From assembly GCA_021432635.1 (NCBI GenBank), contig MU270025.1:207244-271243 (forward strand): 64,000 nt of DNA. Reading direction: 5' to 3'. Source of the stretch: Thozetella sp. PMI_491 (lineage: Eukaryota; Ascomycota; Sordariomycetes; Chaetosphaeriales; Chaetosphaeriaceae). The translations under genes were made by a program, and so were the position numbers. Under the pieces are notes generated by a model that had not been told where the DNA came from, made no database searches, and saw nothing but the letters and a program-made list of their open reading frames with translations. Below are positions 45,443-56,750 of the stretch, in pieces; positions within the stretch are counted from its first letter, which is position 1; the number at the start of each line of letters is the position of its first letter.

Positions 45443-46309
45443 TCATCTGAACTGATGCCTCCGAGATCCATTCAGCATCCGATTGACGAGCAGGCCGCCC
45501 ATGGACGAGCCAAGCACGCCCATCTTTCCGCTGTTTCGCCTTCCTTGATGGTACCGCCCTTCTGTTGCCGCTCCAAGGGCCGCCGCGCCCACTGCAGCAG
45601 TGACAATACGACGTCCCTTTGCACCAGACCAGCCCCCGGGCTCCCGCCGCAGCCGGATCGCTTCGATGGTTCCGGCTTCTAGTGCCGCCTCGAGACCGTG
45701 GCCCCATCTGCTCCTCTCCCTTCTGTCGGGGGTGCTCCGGTGTCTGCCGCGCGGCGGTGGGCTGGGAGACTCGCTATAAGCTCGGCGCCGGTGGCGCGAG
45801 TGGTGGCGGCGTTCTGGGGAATAGGAGCGCTGGGGAGGAGGTGACCGGTACCGGCCCCGGGTTGGTGACGGTGAAAGCGAGTGGGTCTGTCCGCCGAGCC
45901 CGATGGCCGAGCCGAGCCGGTTCAACGCCTGGCGGCCCCGCGACCGGCCTCGGGAGGCCTGTCTTGCATGCCGCTCTTTGTCCTCGTAGTCATCGTCTGG
46001 GGGATCGGCGAAACTAACGCTTCGGGCCCGTCGTCCTCGTCGGCGGTCGTCTTGGTAGTCTTCTTCCTCGGGATCCGCAAAGCTTACGCTACGAGGCCGT
46101 CGGCCGCGTCCATGGTCGCTTCGGTTTGTAGTTCGGCGGTCGTCCTGGCGGTCGTCCCGTCGATTGTCCCGTCGATTGTCCCGTCGATTGTCCCGGCCAT
46201 CGTTCCGGCGACTATCCTTATAGCTATCTCTGTAGTTGTCATCATATGAGTCGACAAAGCCTACGCTTCGCGGCCGTCGCCCGCGCCGTTGGTAGTCATC
46301 CCGGGGCAT
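45443..46309 (-). CDS. Arg/Ser-rich protein with SVSFADP repeats and glycine-zipper-like tail
   Basis: A 288-residue, strongly basic protein. Three repeats carry the consensus GRRxRSVSFADPxxDD: GRRPRSVGFVDSYDD, GRRPRSVSFADPEEE and GRRARSVSFADPPDD. A (RRDN) run lies between repeats 1 and 2, encoded by a 12-bp tandem repeat. The middle is Arg/Ser/Pro-rich (SLSPSPTRGRYRSPPP, RRRAYSESPSPPP). The C-terminus WGHGLEAALEAGTIEAIRLRREPGGWSGAKG leads to an Ala/Gly helix (VTAAVGAAALGAATEG) and a Gly-rich end. This architecture recalls DUF3824-like fungal proteins. RRxRSxS is a basophilic kinase consensus. The ATG at 46309 is chosen because it starts the repeat region. Function unknown. Confidence 0.7.
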   Translation of the reverse strand: MPRDDYQRRGRRPRSVGFVDSYDDNYRDSYKDSRRNDGRDNRRDNRRDNRRDDRQDDRRTTNRSDHGRGRRPRSVSFADPEEEDYQDDRRRGRRARSVSFADPPDDDYEDKERHARQASRGRSRGRQALNRLGSAIGLGGQTHSLSPSPTRGRYRSPPPQRSYSPERRHHSRHRRRAYSESPSPPPRGRHRSTPDRRERSRWGHGLEAALEAGTIEAIRLRREPGGWSGAKGRRIVTAAVGAAALGAATEGRYHQGRRNSGKMGVLGSSMGGLLVNRMLNGSRRHQFR

Positions 46310-48533
46310 TGCGTTGTAAGGAGTAACAGTGCTAGAGCAGTTACGAAAGCGAGGAGAACAGAACAATGTTCGCACACAGCCTCAAGGCATAGTTGATGAT
46401 ATTTCTATCCTGGTCTGTCCGGGTTGCGTGCCCGCGCCATGCCTGCGTACTTGGCATGCTCCGGATTGCTTTCCCTGTTTTTTCAGGGTCCTGGTATCCA
46501 CCACCAAGGCAGTTTACAAAAGGTGGGCATAGGGTGGCGATTTGGCGAGTCGCCCACCTTTGTTTAGGCCAATCCGGAGAGGTTCGCGGCTCCCAGACCT
46601 GGAACTCGAATGCCCATCCCTACCGTTTTGGTCGAACGATCTTGATCGATGAACCTCATCCGTGCTGGGAGCTGCCAAACTGGCAAGGCTGGCTAGGAGC
46701 TCCTGTGCTCATACAGGATATTTTCCGCCCGCCGAAGTTACCGAGGCCAGTCCATATGGCCCTGAATTGAAGGAGGGCCTGAAGTAATGAATTGACCTGG
46801 GAGACGCTGGCCGTTCAGGAGCTTCCCCGCGGAAGAGCCACCCACCTTCGCCATGAATTGATGTCCGTCGTGCCAGAAAAGGCGTTAACTTTCTCTTTCG
46901 CTTGCATACTGTAGCTTTCCCCCATTGACAAGATCAAAACTGCCGCACTGCTTGATCTCCATGTCATTCGAACATTACTCTGGCGGGCACAAGGAAGAGA
47001 TAGTATGGATTGGGGGGGCTGCTCTCCAAGCTATCCGACCTGACCCCTCCATAAACCCCTGGTCCCGACAATCCGACGTCATAGGCTTGGCGATGCCTGG
47101 CCCAATTAGGATCCAACCTCTCGCCTCCGGCACGACACATGAGGACCAGCTCGGCAGGCAAGGCCGAAAGAAAAAATCCTGCTCTGCAGAATAGGGCGAG
47201 AGTATTGTCTACTTTTTGAGACCATCGCTGTCGAGGATTTCGTGGAGTTTTTGTCACAGTCGTGGAGCGATGCCGAGAGATCACAGCAGCTCGGCAGAGC
47301 AACGCTAGTGGAAGAGCAATTCAACGGTCTATGTGTACGTACAAAGACTTCAATGATTGGGGCCAGGCTAACTACAAACTATGATCGATCCATCGTTCGC
47401 GTCGATGGCATTGAGACTCCCTCAACTCGATGGGATCCATATTTTTGTCTAGTTTGGTCGAGAGTATAGCAATTAGTGATCGATCTTAGCCTAAAATACA
47501 TTTCATCTTCTCGAGCTATCGGCCTTGAGGCGTGAACGACGATAGTTGAGACCACGACGAGGATGTGGCGCTGAACTCACCATTGCCGTCCTTGTCCTAT
47601 GGTCGTGAGCAGAAGTGCTCTCTATTCGCTGTCATTTCTGAATCAGGCGCAATTCCTCACTAGGTCGTCTACGACGGAACCATATCAAGCCGCCTATACC
47701 GTCCCTGCAACCGGTTCAGTGCGGGAACGACGGGTACGACGGGTACAACACCCTCAAATGGCGAGCAAACGTCGGAGGCGTCGACAATTTGGTAGGTGTC
47801 ACCATGTGCTGCAGCCTTTAAATAATAGGCGAGCTGCTTGCTATTGATTGGCTATTGGTTGCTAGCTCGGAGGCAGTTCCGATGTAACGAATTAGACCAA
47901 TCAGAGACCATCTAGTAGCCTATGTACCCAAGCCATCACGGTTTCGTCATATATCATAATTTCACCGTCATGTCCTAGACGGAAGGATGACGGCAGCGGC
48001 TCGAAGTGGAGCGGACAGTTAACATGGGCTAGCGTAGCTACCAATGATACACTGTTATCCTTCAGCCCCGGCTGCTGGGCGGAATAATTTCTTCGTCATA
48101 GTGACAGAGAGCGGTTCAATGGCTCTGCCGTGGCTTTTCTCTTCAAGACGAGATACTGGAACGGGCATGGGATGAGATATGGAGCTTCTGGGTAATTCTG
48201 GACAGACATTGTGTATATATTTGATAGCAGTGAACAGCTTCGAAGCCGTCGGATCTGTACCACAGGGCAGTAGATACTTAGGCATCCATCGCGCTGAAGG
48301 GCGTGCCCAAGCCTTCGCCTGGCCAAACCAAGACCGAGAATACCGCCGTAATGACACGTACCATTTGCGAGAACATACCCACTGACAACCTCCTTGTCCC
48401 GCCCTCTCAACGAGTCCAGTGTTGCTAGAACTGTTAGCCTTGCCGCTTATGCCCCACTCGTCGCAATTGACATGCGACCGAGCTAGGCTATGATGTATAA
48501 ACCGTATCCACGGAGATGTCAAGATTGCTTCTC
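46310..48533. other. gene-poor spacer, nothing recognised
   Basis: About 2.2 kb. Frames are short on both strands and lack recognisable domains. Composition is more AT-rich than the core genes. No transposon termini or target-site duplications were seen. Confidence 0.55.
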
Positions 48534-49070
48534 TTATCGGTTGTCAATATCGCCAGCGCATGGTGGGTTTGCGCTCCCTTCTCCCTGTAGAAGCCCCGAC
48601 TGCAGCTTCGAGATAGAATTTCTTAGGTACTGCCTGATGGGCGCATGATCGCAGTCGCAGTGCATCAGAATCTCATTCTTGAGCATGAACACCTCGCTCC
48701 GGAGCTCCTCGGCATACATGCTCAGCTCAGTTCGTCGTGTCCTGGCCCTCTGCACATCCTCCTCGAGGGCGGAAATCTCCTTGCTCTTCTTGGCGCGCGA
48801 CTTATACGCCGCTTCCCGGTTGCGCGCCCGTCGTAGCGCACGCTTGGCGGCCTCGATTTCCGCGCCGGTGGGGTTCGGTGGCGAGAGTTCTGTAGCCATT
48901 GTCGTACTATGCTGCCCTTCCGACGCCATCGATGCGGTCGAATGCGTCTCGGGGCTGGGCGACCAGCACGGTAAATCCGAGTGAAGCGCGGTGAGCTCGT
49001 CGGGCGGATCAGCTGCTCGACCAGTTGGTGTCGTTGGCAACGATTCTATCCAGAGCCTAGTTCTGGGCAT
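48534..49070 (-). CDS. bZIP transcription factor, ATF/CREB-like
   Basis: A 178-residue protein starting at the first ATG of the frame (49070). The basic region spans about 77-97 (RALRRARNREAAYKSRAKKSK) with the N-x7-R pattern at Asn84 and Arg92. Leucine-zipper-like heptads follow (ISALEEDVQRARTRRTELSMYAEELRSEVFMLKNEI). The tail MHCDCDHAPIRQYLRN closely resembles the end of the Atf1/CREB zipper (LKNEIL..CDC..I..YL). The usual Cys of NxxAAxxCR is Ser (NREAAYKSR). The N-terminal half is Ser/Thr/Pro-rich without an Atf1 OSM or HRA domain, so the protein is much shorter than Atf1. A spliced upstream exon remains possible because the open frame continues with non-ATG codons to 49544. Confidence 0.8.
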   Translation of the reverse strand: MPRTRLWIESLPTTPTGRAADPPDELTALHSDLPCWSPSPETHSTASMASEGQHSTTMATELSPPNPTGAEIEAAKRALRRARNREAAYKSRAKKSKEISALEEDVQRARTRRTELSMYAEELRSEVFMLKNEILMHCDCDHAPIRQYLRNSISKLQSGLLQGEGSANPPCAGDIDNR

Positions 49071-52066
49071 CGAAAATGAAACCACGAAGACATCCCCTTT
49101 CGGGGTTAACTGGGTTTGCAGCGCGGGATTGCGCCTCAGGCGTTCATCCGGATTGGCAGTGGAGGCTCGGGCGGTTCTGTCCGCTTCACCCTGATCTCGC
49201 CCTTGTCCTGGAGTCCCTTGGCTAAATTTTCTCACCAGTGAGCGGAGAGAAAGAGGAGAAAGCGACAGGAAAAGGCTCACAGGTTTGAGTCCAACAGCTC
49301 GCTGACACTCAATGCTCGATTGGGTGGCGGTTGCCTCTGTGATATCGGGCTGCCCGACAAGCGAGCGGTTGTGCCGTTTCCCATCTCGTTCTACCTCAAG
49401 GTTGATATGGGCAAGACGAAGAAATTCTGGCGAGGACGTATTGATTCCCTCTGCGATCAGTTCCCGTTGAGGTGTTGGTTGCGGCTGGCAAGCCGCGGGG
49501 GTGCGTAGATGTCTTGGGTATGCCTCGATTTGGGTTTGGGGCAAAAGCTCATGAGACGATGTCGATACTCCAGTCAGCTCGCAAGGAGGTAGTTAAACAA
49601 AATGTACAATGCAAAGGTGAGATAAGTTCTAATCAGTAAGGCATAATGTACACTTGCTTAGAGAAATCTCTCGCAGTGAAGTAAGTTAAGGTAGGTATGA
49701 TAGGGCGGATAATATTGTTATCCTTGCCTTAAGCCGGTGGGTTTACTGTACGAATCCGAGCCCAGGCAGGGTTGAGAAGGCCAGGTAGGTAGGTAGGTAC
49801 CTTACACTGAGTGGCCGCATTTGCCTTGTCTCTACTCACGCCCGACCTACGCCACATGACACTCGCGTGAAGGGTGGGTCCGCCGGGCCAAACTCTCCGC
49901 TCACTTGTGTCTCCCCACCCGCGGCTTGGTACTTCACAAGATACAGACTGCCGTCACTCGGAAAGCACGGTACTCTGTCTTGCCAGCGTGGGATTGGTTT
50001 ATAAATTCCCCTTAGGTCGGCACAGGCAAACTGTGAACGCCTAGGCGACATCAAATCTAATTTTAGCCATCTCAGCTGGCCACTAGCATACTAATGGCTT
50101 CTCGCTTCTCCACAAAATTGGTAAGATGCCAGAGCAGGTGCTTGCCCGAGTGAGGTGCCTTGACGCTGGAAGCACAAAAGGGTTGCCCCAGTGAAAACAC
50201 TGGAAACTGGATCTCATATGAGACATGGTCGCGTTAAGGTTGGCTAACGTTACTATTATAAGTAACACTAGCACTGTGAGTAATATTAGCATGCCTGGAG
50301 GAACTTGCTGAGATACGAAGTAAAGTTCCGCAAGGTTATTTTTCTGTGAGTAGCCGTGCGGTGTGGAATTCTCATGAGACTCCATTAGGTGCGAATCATC
50401 GAATTAAGAAACCCTTTGCGCCTCATCTCCTCGAAGCGCATTAATGGTCATATTCGTGCTGATTGCTTAGGCTGCTGGCAATACGATACCCACGTAGCCT
50501 AGCCGATGCACTCGGCCACGCACTCCAGACATCCCAGAGGACGGCAAGGTCAATCCACGAAGAGGGTTGTCCTAATATAGATGTAATAATAGTTCCAGCC
50601 TACGGATGATAAACGAGAATGGCGTGTAATTAAGTTTGATCTCGCCAGCCGTCTTGTGGCAGCCGCTGGTGCAAGGTAGATAGATAGAGTGCCTTCTGAC
50701 TACTTTGAAATATAGAATGGAATAGGCATGCGCCAAGGAAAATGCCTAACGATATTTCCATATGAGGTTAGTATATCGCCACGACGAAATGATACAGATA
50801 GAGACTCAGCAGAGACCCAAAACTTTCGATAAACTTTCATTTCTACGCCTGGTGGACCGAGTTCATCGACTACCCACAAGACTAGGTACAAACCCTGAAT
50901 GTAGCATAGCAATCTCATGCAACTAGACTAGATAATGCTTCAGTTGGCGAACTACTCGCTTGCGCCCGGTGTATTTGCCGTCAAGTCCGTTTAGCTGAGC
51001 GTTAACAGGCGTTGACCTGTCACGTAGAAGTAGTCCCCAGCCTCCTACAATTCACCAGGCAGCTATTCGGCCTTGGAGGCACTGAACGCGCCAATATCGC
51101 CATGCGCGGTGATACGAGAAGTTCCATACGACCAACAGAGGTATTGTGCACCGCATATCTAAGAGCCTGAGAATCTACGCCGACATGGATGATGGCGGCT
51201 TGAGGCTTGCCGGTCACTGGGCGAATCCATCTGCCATGGGTATGGCAACGATGCCGAGGTGACTCTGGGTGAATTGTCTGTTTATACTCTGATGAGGGAG
51301 AAGCCTCCCAGCAATTCAGTTCTGCACATCGGCTGCTAAGTGTTTGCTCTGGGACAGCTATCACGAGCCTTAGGTATAAAGTACGTGCGTTGTATGCCTC
51401 ATAAGGTAGGTTTCTTTGGCATACTCGCTTGGGGGTTTGATATTGCGTCCGCTGGAAATGGAAATGCAACTATATTTGGCTGATTGCAAACATCTTGCGT
51501 AGCTGGACATTCCCAAGCGACCAGTCGTGTTCGCCACCGAACGTCACGGCGCCACAGGCTAAATGAGATTGCCAACATCTCGGTGCAGGCCTGCGGCTGT
51601 CTAAACCAGCCTGGAATCCTGATTTTGGAGATTTTCAGGGCTTGCCAAGATGAAAGTTCGCTCGCCGTCGGTATTAAGTCTCCATCCTATTGCATCAGCT
51701 GGCGCATCAAGGGTCCGAATCCGCCGTACCTATCTAAAGCTTAATTCTCTTTCTAGGCCGAACTCCAGGAACGCGGAACCTGGAAAGTTGGCGCTTCAAG
51801 GTGTGAAAGCATGCGTCGTTGACATCACGGCGTCGGTGTAGGTGATATTGAGTAGCACTCCTGTTGACATCACCAAGATCCTAGGTGAAGCGATGATGAG
51901 CACTCGCCCGGGTATAGGTAGCACGAAAAAGGCAAGCGGGTCTCAAATGTCTATATAATTGTGAACCGGGTGCATCTCAGACAGACCATGTTGTTTGGCT
52001 CTCTATCGCATAAGCCTCATATTCTCACTCTGATCACATTTCCAAGTCCTCTACTCTAAACCGACA
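49071..52066. other. 3.0 kb gene-poor spacer
   Basis: AT-richer sequence with scattered short frames (the longest about 150 codons at 51020-51469 minus) that I cannot link to any family. Contains a GTAGGTAGGTAGGTA run near 49784-49799. The right end has a TATATAA at 51954, about 110 bp upstream of the secreted-protein ATG. No mobile element recognised. Confidence 0.5.
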
Positions 52067-52863
52067 ATGAAGACGGCCCTCGGTAGTCTTGCTTTCCTGG
52101 TCGGGCTCCTGGCCCTCTCCACCGCCACGCCCCTTCCAACAGGGCCATACCTTTCGACTAGACAGCTGAGCCTGACTGCAGCGGTTTCGACAGTAGATGA
52201 TCTGATGGCGCAAGTAGAGACACTCACCGCTTCTATCAGTATGTTGCACACTCTGCTGGCTCACGCTTAGAACACACCTAACTATCTTTTTTGTAGACAA
52301 GACAATCGCGGAAGTCCCAAAGAACCTTCCTGAAGACCAGGCCAGGAAGGTTGCAGACCAGATCGCCCCTCAGATGCAGCAGCTCCAGGCAGCTCTTGAG
52401 AAGGCCAACGCGGCTATCGCGAGCGGCAATAGCAAGCGGGATATCTCCGATGCAGCCAACAGCTGCTCGAGCTCCTGCCTAACCGGCAAAGCGGGGGCCA
52501 TTGTCAACGAGGTCACCTATACCATCAAGGGAGTTGTTGGTGCTCTCGGACTCGGTAAGGGAGAATCTTGCCATCTAAATAGCCTAGTACTGATCTCTGA
52601 CATACTTAATAGATTGCGTTACTTCTATCATCAAGCCAGTGCTGAGCGAGCTGACTAGCCTCCTGAGCTGCCTTGACAAGCTGGCCTCTGGCCTCCTTAA
52701 AACGACGACGGGCCTACTTCGAAATATTCTAGGAGGTCTGGGACTTGGAAGCTTGCTTGATGGACTACTCGATGGTTTGCTTGGTGGACTGCTGGGCGGG
52801 TTGCTGGGCGGTGGCGGAAGTGGCGGTGGCCTAGGTCTCGGCATACTGGAGACGGCGGATTAA
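52067..52863 (+). CDS. small secreted protein with four Cys and a Leu/Gly-repeat tail
   Basis: Exons 52067-52238, 52297-52554 and 52613-52863 encode 226 residues. Signal peptide about 1-21 (LGSLAFLVGLLALSTATPL). The mature part is helical (TVDDLMAQVETLTASINKTIAEVP, then ARKVADQIAPQMQQLQAALEKANAAI), then a Lys-Arg (SKRDISD) that could be a Kex2 site. Next are SCSSSCLTGKAG, DCVTSIIK and SCLDKLASG, giving four cysteines. The C-terminal 40 residues are a Leu/Gly repeat (SLLDGLLDGLLGGLLGGLLG). The layout loosely recalls hydrophobic surface-binding or effector-like proteins, but no family is assigned. Introns have standard ends and restore frame. Confidence 0.8.
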
Positions 52864-53634
52864 GTGGGTAGAGTATCGCGATGGGGTGTGTAAGATAATG
52901 TTTAATATTGTATAACTATCGAGATCTATGACTAGTGTATTTTACTGTAAATACTGCTTTAAAAAACCCCTCTGAACGAAGCCTCTTTAAGGAGTTTAAA
53001 TGCAAGGGGGCGCTCTTTCATTCTACTGATAGAGAAACGCGGAGTGCCGCCTGTAAATGCGAAATCTTCCTTTCTGCACCTGAGCTTTCCAACGTGCCAA
53101 ATCTTCCCCAGTCCGTCTATTCTCCACGCATTTTACTCTGAAGGTACAACCTATTTATGAGGAGTGTTAATAGGATCGCAATGTCCCCGGGTGAGTTCTC
53201 TGAGCGTTGCAATGGGAGATACGACCTACGATGAGCGTAGCCAATGAACTTTGCTAACATTTCAAATCCGGAAGTCACAGGCGGTTCATTCACCTCGCAT
53301 TTTTTCCAGGTTGGGTACAACGCTGTAATAGTCTTCGACACTTTCATGCAAGGCTACCTCTAACACTTGCTCGTGGCTTGAGGTATAGGCGGCCCCGACT
53401 AAAGCGTGGTCTCCACTTTACAACTTCATCTAGCCGTAACTAGGGTAACTATATAGACTCCCAATTTTGGTAACGCATAGACCTATACCATCGCGGTCAA
53501 GACCCATCCCATAGTACCGACACACACCCATAACATTCCGCTTGACTTACAGGGACCGGCCGAGCTGCTAATGACAGTCGCGAGGGGCGATGCCCAAGTA
53601 CCCGTTGGCACGGCTTGTAAATATTAGTGACGCT
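52864..53634. other. convergent spacer
   Basis: About 770 bp of AT-rich sequence between two converging genes. No gene recognised. Confidence 0.6.
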
Positions 53635-54120
53635 TCAACATGAAAGTGGGATGTAGACAAAGTACGCACGATAAGTAGGCTCACTGGTCGGTTCATAGAT
53701 GCCTGCTGCAACCCCAATGTTGCAGTACGCCTCAAACACACCGACCGCCGCCGTGATCTGGCCTAGTAGAGTCGGCGCACAACTGGAAGAGACCTCTGTG
53801 GATATATCCCACTTCGCTTTACTGTAGCTATCTGTGCAAAAGCAGGTATAAGAAGTTAGGCGGCCATTGTCGGCGCACCATCCATTTGCCATGTCGCGAA
53901 CTATGGTGCTTATGGGCGTGACAGCACAGGGCAAGAGCGCTGAGTACCCCGCAGCCTCGTTCAGGTATACCCTTGTGGCATGATCCCAACTCGAGGGCGT
54001 GTTATATGGAAATGAGCTTGTCGTAGTCGCCGCGGACGGAGTGATCTCGCTAGCTATCACATTTCCGATATAGATGCTCAGAAAGGCGACGCGGGTCAAA
54101 AAAGTAGCAAGCAGAATCAT
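53635..54120 (-). CDS. small secreted six-Cys protein (CFEM-like extracellular pattern)
   Basis: A 161-residue protein with a signal peptide or anchor (MILLATFLTRVAFLSIYIGNVIAS). The mature part has six cysteines in LLPCAV.., GWCADNG, YTCFCTD, SSSCAP and FEAYCNIGVA; the CxC followed by a final (V/L)(F/Y)xxYC is frequent in fungal extracellular Cys-rich domains found alone or ahead of a membrane helix. It is related in pattern to CFEM-like proteins but lacks two cysteines of a full CFEM, so I do not assign CFEM. An upstream in-frame ATG at 54183 would add 21 residues. A further 3' exon with a membrane helix is possible, as a GTGCGT donor lies near the stop. Divergent from the DUF3176 gene. Confidence 0.6.
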   Translation of the reverse strand: MILLATFLTRVAFLSIYIGNVIASEITPSAATTTSSFPYNTPSSWDHATRVYLNEAAGYSALLPCAVTPISTIVRDMANGWCADNGRLTSYTCFCTDSYSKAKWDISTEVSSSCAPTLLGQITAAVGVFEAYCNIGVAAGIYEPTSEPTYRAYFVYIPLSC

Positions 54121-54836
54121 GGTCAATACGACTGAGCGTTGCAAAGGAAGGGGTGTGCCCGATTGTTGAAGGCACGGAGCCATACAAAATGAATGGGTTC
54201 TTATGATTATCCGAAAGGATGCTTGCAAAAAGCAAAGCTCAGAATGAGCCCAGTCACATTTGTACATTCGTATAGAATGCCGAGAGTGCAACGTAAGACC
54301 AATCTCTGCCGGTGAGCAGTCTTCGTGAATCACACCCTCTAGCTGCAGATTCCCATAGCCTAGTTATTGTATCATTGCAGGTTCGGCCGAAGACAGCTGG
54401 TCCAATAAAGTCGTCGGGCACATCACACTATATGCGCTAGACAGGATCGCCCCCAGCATTGGGGTGTCGGAAATTTGGAGTAGAGCTGAGCTTTCCTCGC
54501 CCCGACCCGCACCACCTGAAGTCACACATAGTAGAGTGCATATCTCTCCTCCCTAAATGGACGACGCCAAGCCGATTTCTCTTCTACACAAATCATTTTA
54601 GTTTGACAATTTGGGAAAATCCTGCCGCCTAGGTGCATAATACAGCCCTACGATGCATGAGCCGTGATGCGAGAGATATGGAAGTCCTTCCCTCCCGCTA
54701 GCCTCGCCATATCCCTTCGTTGTTGCCTAAATTCAAATTGACAGCTTTTAATGCCCTTCTTTTTTTCTTCTTATCAATCAGATTGGTGCTAGACGATGGT
54801 CTTGCAGAGTTGCGGGCGCCTTAGCCAGCTGCCAGT
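54121..54836. promoter_or_regulatory. divergent spacer, six-Cys protein / DUF3176 protein
   Basis: About 715 bp between two divergent start codons. No coding evidence beyond the N-terminal extension of the six-Cys frame. A shared promoter is inferred. Confidence 0.5.
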
Positions 54837-56750
54837 ATGAGGACAACGAAAACCCCAAGCAGCGTCACAGGGACTCCTGAGAATTCCCACCACGATCGTG
54901 TGGAGGTCAGAGCAAGCCGCGAAAAGCTTCACCTTTGGTCACGAATTGCTTCTGGTTCCCGTATTTCGTTATGGCCATGGGATCTATACAAGACCGCAAC
55001 CCATCTCTGGAGCATATTCCAGGACTTCTGGTGGCTATGGGAAATTGTCGCGATCCTGGCCAGTTTCACGTCGATGGCGGCGGCCGCAATCATCCTAGCG
55101 CTCGTCAACGGGATGGACTTGGCGGACTGGGCGTTTCCAATCCAGCCTAACTCGCTCATCTCCATCTTTATCACGGTGTCTAGGTCGGCCCTCATGGCAG
55201 CAGTCGCGGGGGCCATGGCGCAGTCTAAATGGATGCAGTATGCCAAACCGACGCGACTAATCCAGCTCCAGAAGATAGACGAAGCTGGACAGGGACCATG
55301 GGGATCTGCGCAGCTACTCGCGGACCTGCTCAAACATCGGGGCAAGGCGTTCAACGGCATCGCCACTGTAGGAGCTATCCTCACCATTGTTTCGCTGGCT
55401 CTGGATCCGTTTGCCCAGCAAATAATTGCTTATCCTAGTCGGTTGATTTATTCTACTCAAGGAAATGCAACATTCGAAACAAATCGCATTTTTATTGACA
55501 TCGACATGGTACCAGTCCAAGGTGCGCTCCTTGGAGGCGTTTACGGAAGGCCCCAGTCCACAAATTACACCTGTAACTCCTCTAACTGTCGGTGGCCGAC
55601 CATGACAACACTGGGGATTTGCAGCATCTGCACAAACCTAACTTCGCAAGCCCGAGCTGCCTGCAACACGACCCCCGGGCCACGGAAGCCAGCAGAAACT
55701 GATGCCTGGACTTTTGACACTACGGCATGCAACTACACGGTGGCTGAAAACATTTCACTATCGGCGTATATCCAGACCGTCTCCTTCCCGGCAGCCGATG
55801 GACGCGCGGCTGAGTATTCCAGCCAATGGACACAGATGAAGCTCGTGCCTTTTGGAGGAAATTACAACAACTCACCCAAGGAGGCCCTAGGGGAGCTCAT
55901 TCTCCCAAACACATATTGGTTTTCGACCTATCTCGCGTATATTACCTCCTTCGACTCCAGCACGAACCCATTACCACTCGTGAGCCCCAGCCTGCTGGCA
56001 CCAGAATTGCTTGGATGCGGCATTTTCCCCTGCGGGCAGATATGGGAGAACCTAACATTGACCGACGGCAGTTTGGTCACCGACAGGCCATCATCCTACC
56101 GAGCGACGCAGGTTGTGTTGAATGCCCAAGGCGAAAGGTGGTACCACACGGTCAATCGGTCTGACTACTCGGATATACTCCAAGTCCACGGCGACGGTTT
56201 CCCAGGAAACGGAACCTACGAAGTTAGCGAGACTACAGCCGATAACCTAACACTGTATCTAAATACAATGTTCGATCTCATGTCCACAGGCGGCAACGAT
56301 CAGTTTAGCGACTTCCCGGAAGCCGCTAAGGGACTCTTCGGGCTGGACCAGGCTTTGGCACGAGGAGGAGGACTGCAATCTTCCTTTGACAGAGCGGCTC
56401 GCGGCCTTTCTGAATACGTGCGCCATCGAGACACGAGCACAATCGTCACCGGCTCGGCTCTCGTCCAAGAAACCTTTATTCAGGTGCGGTGGGAGTGGTT
56501 GACTCTACCGCTCTTGGTGGTCGCCGCTGCTTCTGTCCTACTCTTTACTACTATTGTTGTGAACCACTACCGAGCGGTTCGAGTCTGGAAGTCAAGTAGC
56601 TTGGCACTCTTGCTCCACGAAGTTGAGGGACGCGACGAACTGGAGAGGTTAAGGTCCGGGGATATTCACGGCATGAATCGCAAAGCCGAAAAGGTCAACG
56701 TGCATCTTGCGGGAGGTTCTTCGGGGTTTAAATTTGTGGTAGACAGTTGA
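54837..56750 (+). CDS. DUF3176 membrane protein
   Basis: A 637-residue single-exon protein. After a cytosolic N-terminus come three hydrophobic helices of the DUF3176 region: WLWEIVAILASFTSMAAAAIILALV near 72-95; ISIFITVSRSALMAAVAGAMAQSKWMQ near 110-135, followed by RLIQLQKIDEAGQGPWGSAQLL; and FNGIATVGAILTIVSLALDPFAQQII. A large probably extracellular region follows with many N-glycosylation sequons (NGT, NYT, NLT, NRS, NTT) and CNSSNCRWP, TLGICSICTNLT cysteines. A last helix (WLTLPLLVVAAASVLLFTTIVV) lies near 553-575, then a cytosolic tail. Such proteins are abundant in Pezizomycotina and have no known function. Confidence 0.9.
   Translation: MRTTKTPSSVTGTPENSHHDRVEVRASREKLHLWSRIASGSRISLWPWDLYKTATHLWSIFQDFWWLWEIVAILASFTSMAAAAIILALVNGMDLADWAFPIQPNSLISIFITVSRSALMAAVAGAMAQSKWMQYAKPTRLIQLQKIDEAGQGPWGSAQLLADLLKHRGKAFNGIATVGAILTIVSLALDPFAQQIIAYPSRLIYSTQGNATFETNRIFIDIDMVPVQGALLGGVYGRPQSTNYTCNSSNCRWPTMTTLGICSICTNLTSQARAACNTTPGPRKPAETDAWTFDTTACNYTVAENISLSAYIQTVSFPAADGRAAEYSSQWTQMKLVPFGGNYNNSPKEALGELILPNTYWFSTYLAYITSFDSSTNPLPLVSPSLLAPELLGCGIFPCGQIWENLTLTDGSLVTDRPSSYRATQVVLNAQGERWYHTVNRSDYSDILQVHGDGFPGNGTYEVSETTADNLTLYLNTMFDLMSTGGNDQFSDFPEAAKGLFGLDQALARGGGLQSSFDRAARGLSEYVRHRDTSTIVTGSALVQETFIQVRWEWLTLPLLVVAAASVLLFTTIVVNHYRAVRVWKSSSLALLLHEVEGRDELERLRSGDIHGMNRKAEKVNVHLAGGSSGFKFVVDS

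Noticed and set aside
51020-51469. 149-codon minus frame
   Set aside because: No motif, no signal peptide and unremarkable composition in a gene-poor AT-rich spacer.
46310-52066. Possible transposon remnants in the two gene-poor spacers
   Set aside because: No terminal repeats, target-site duplications, or reverse transcriptase/transposase motifs were visible in any frame, so no element is called.
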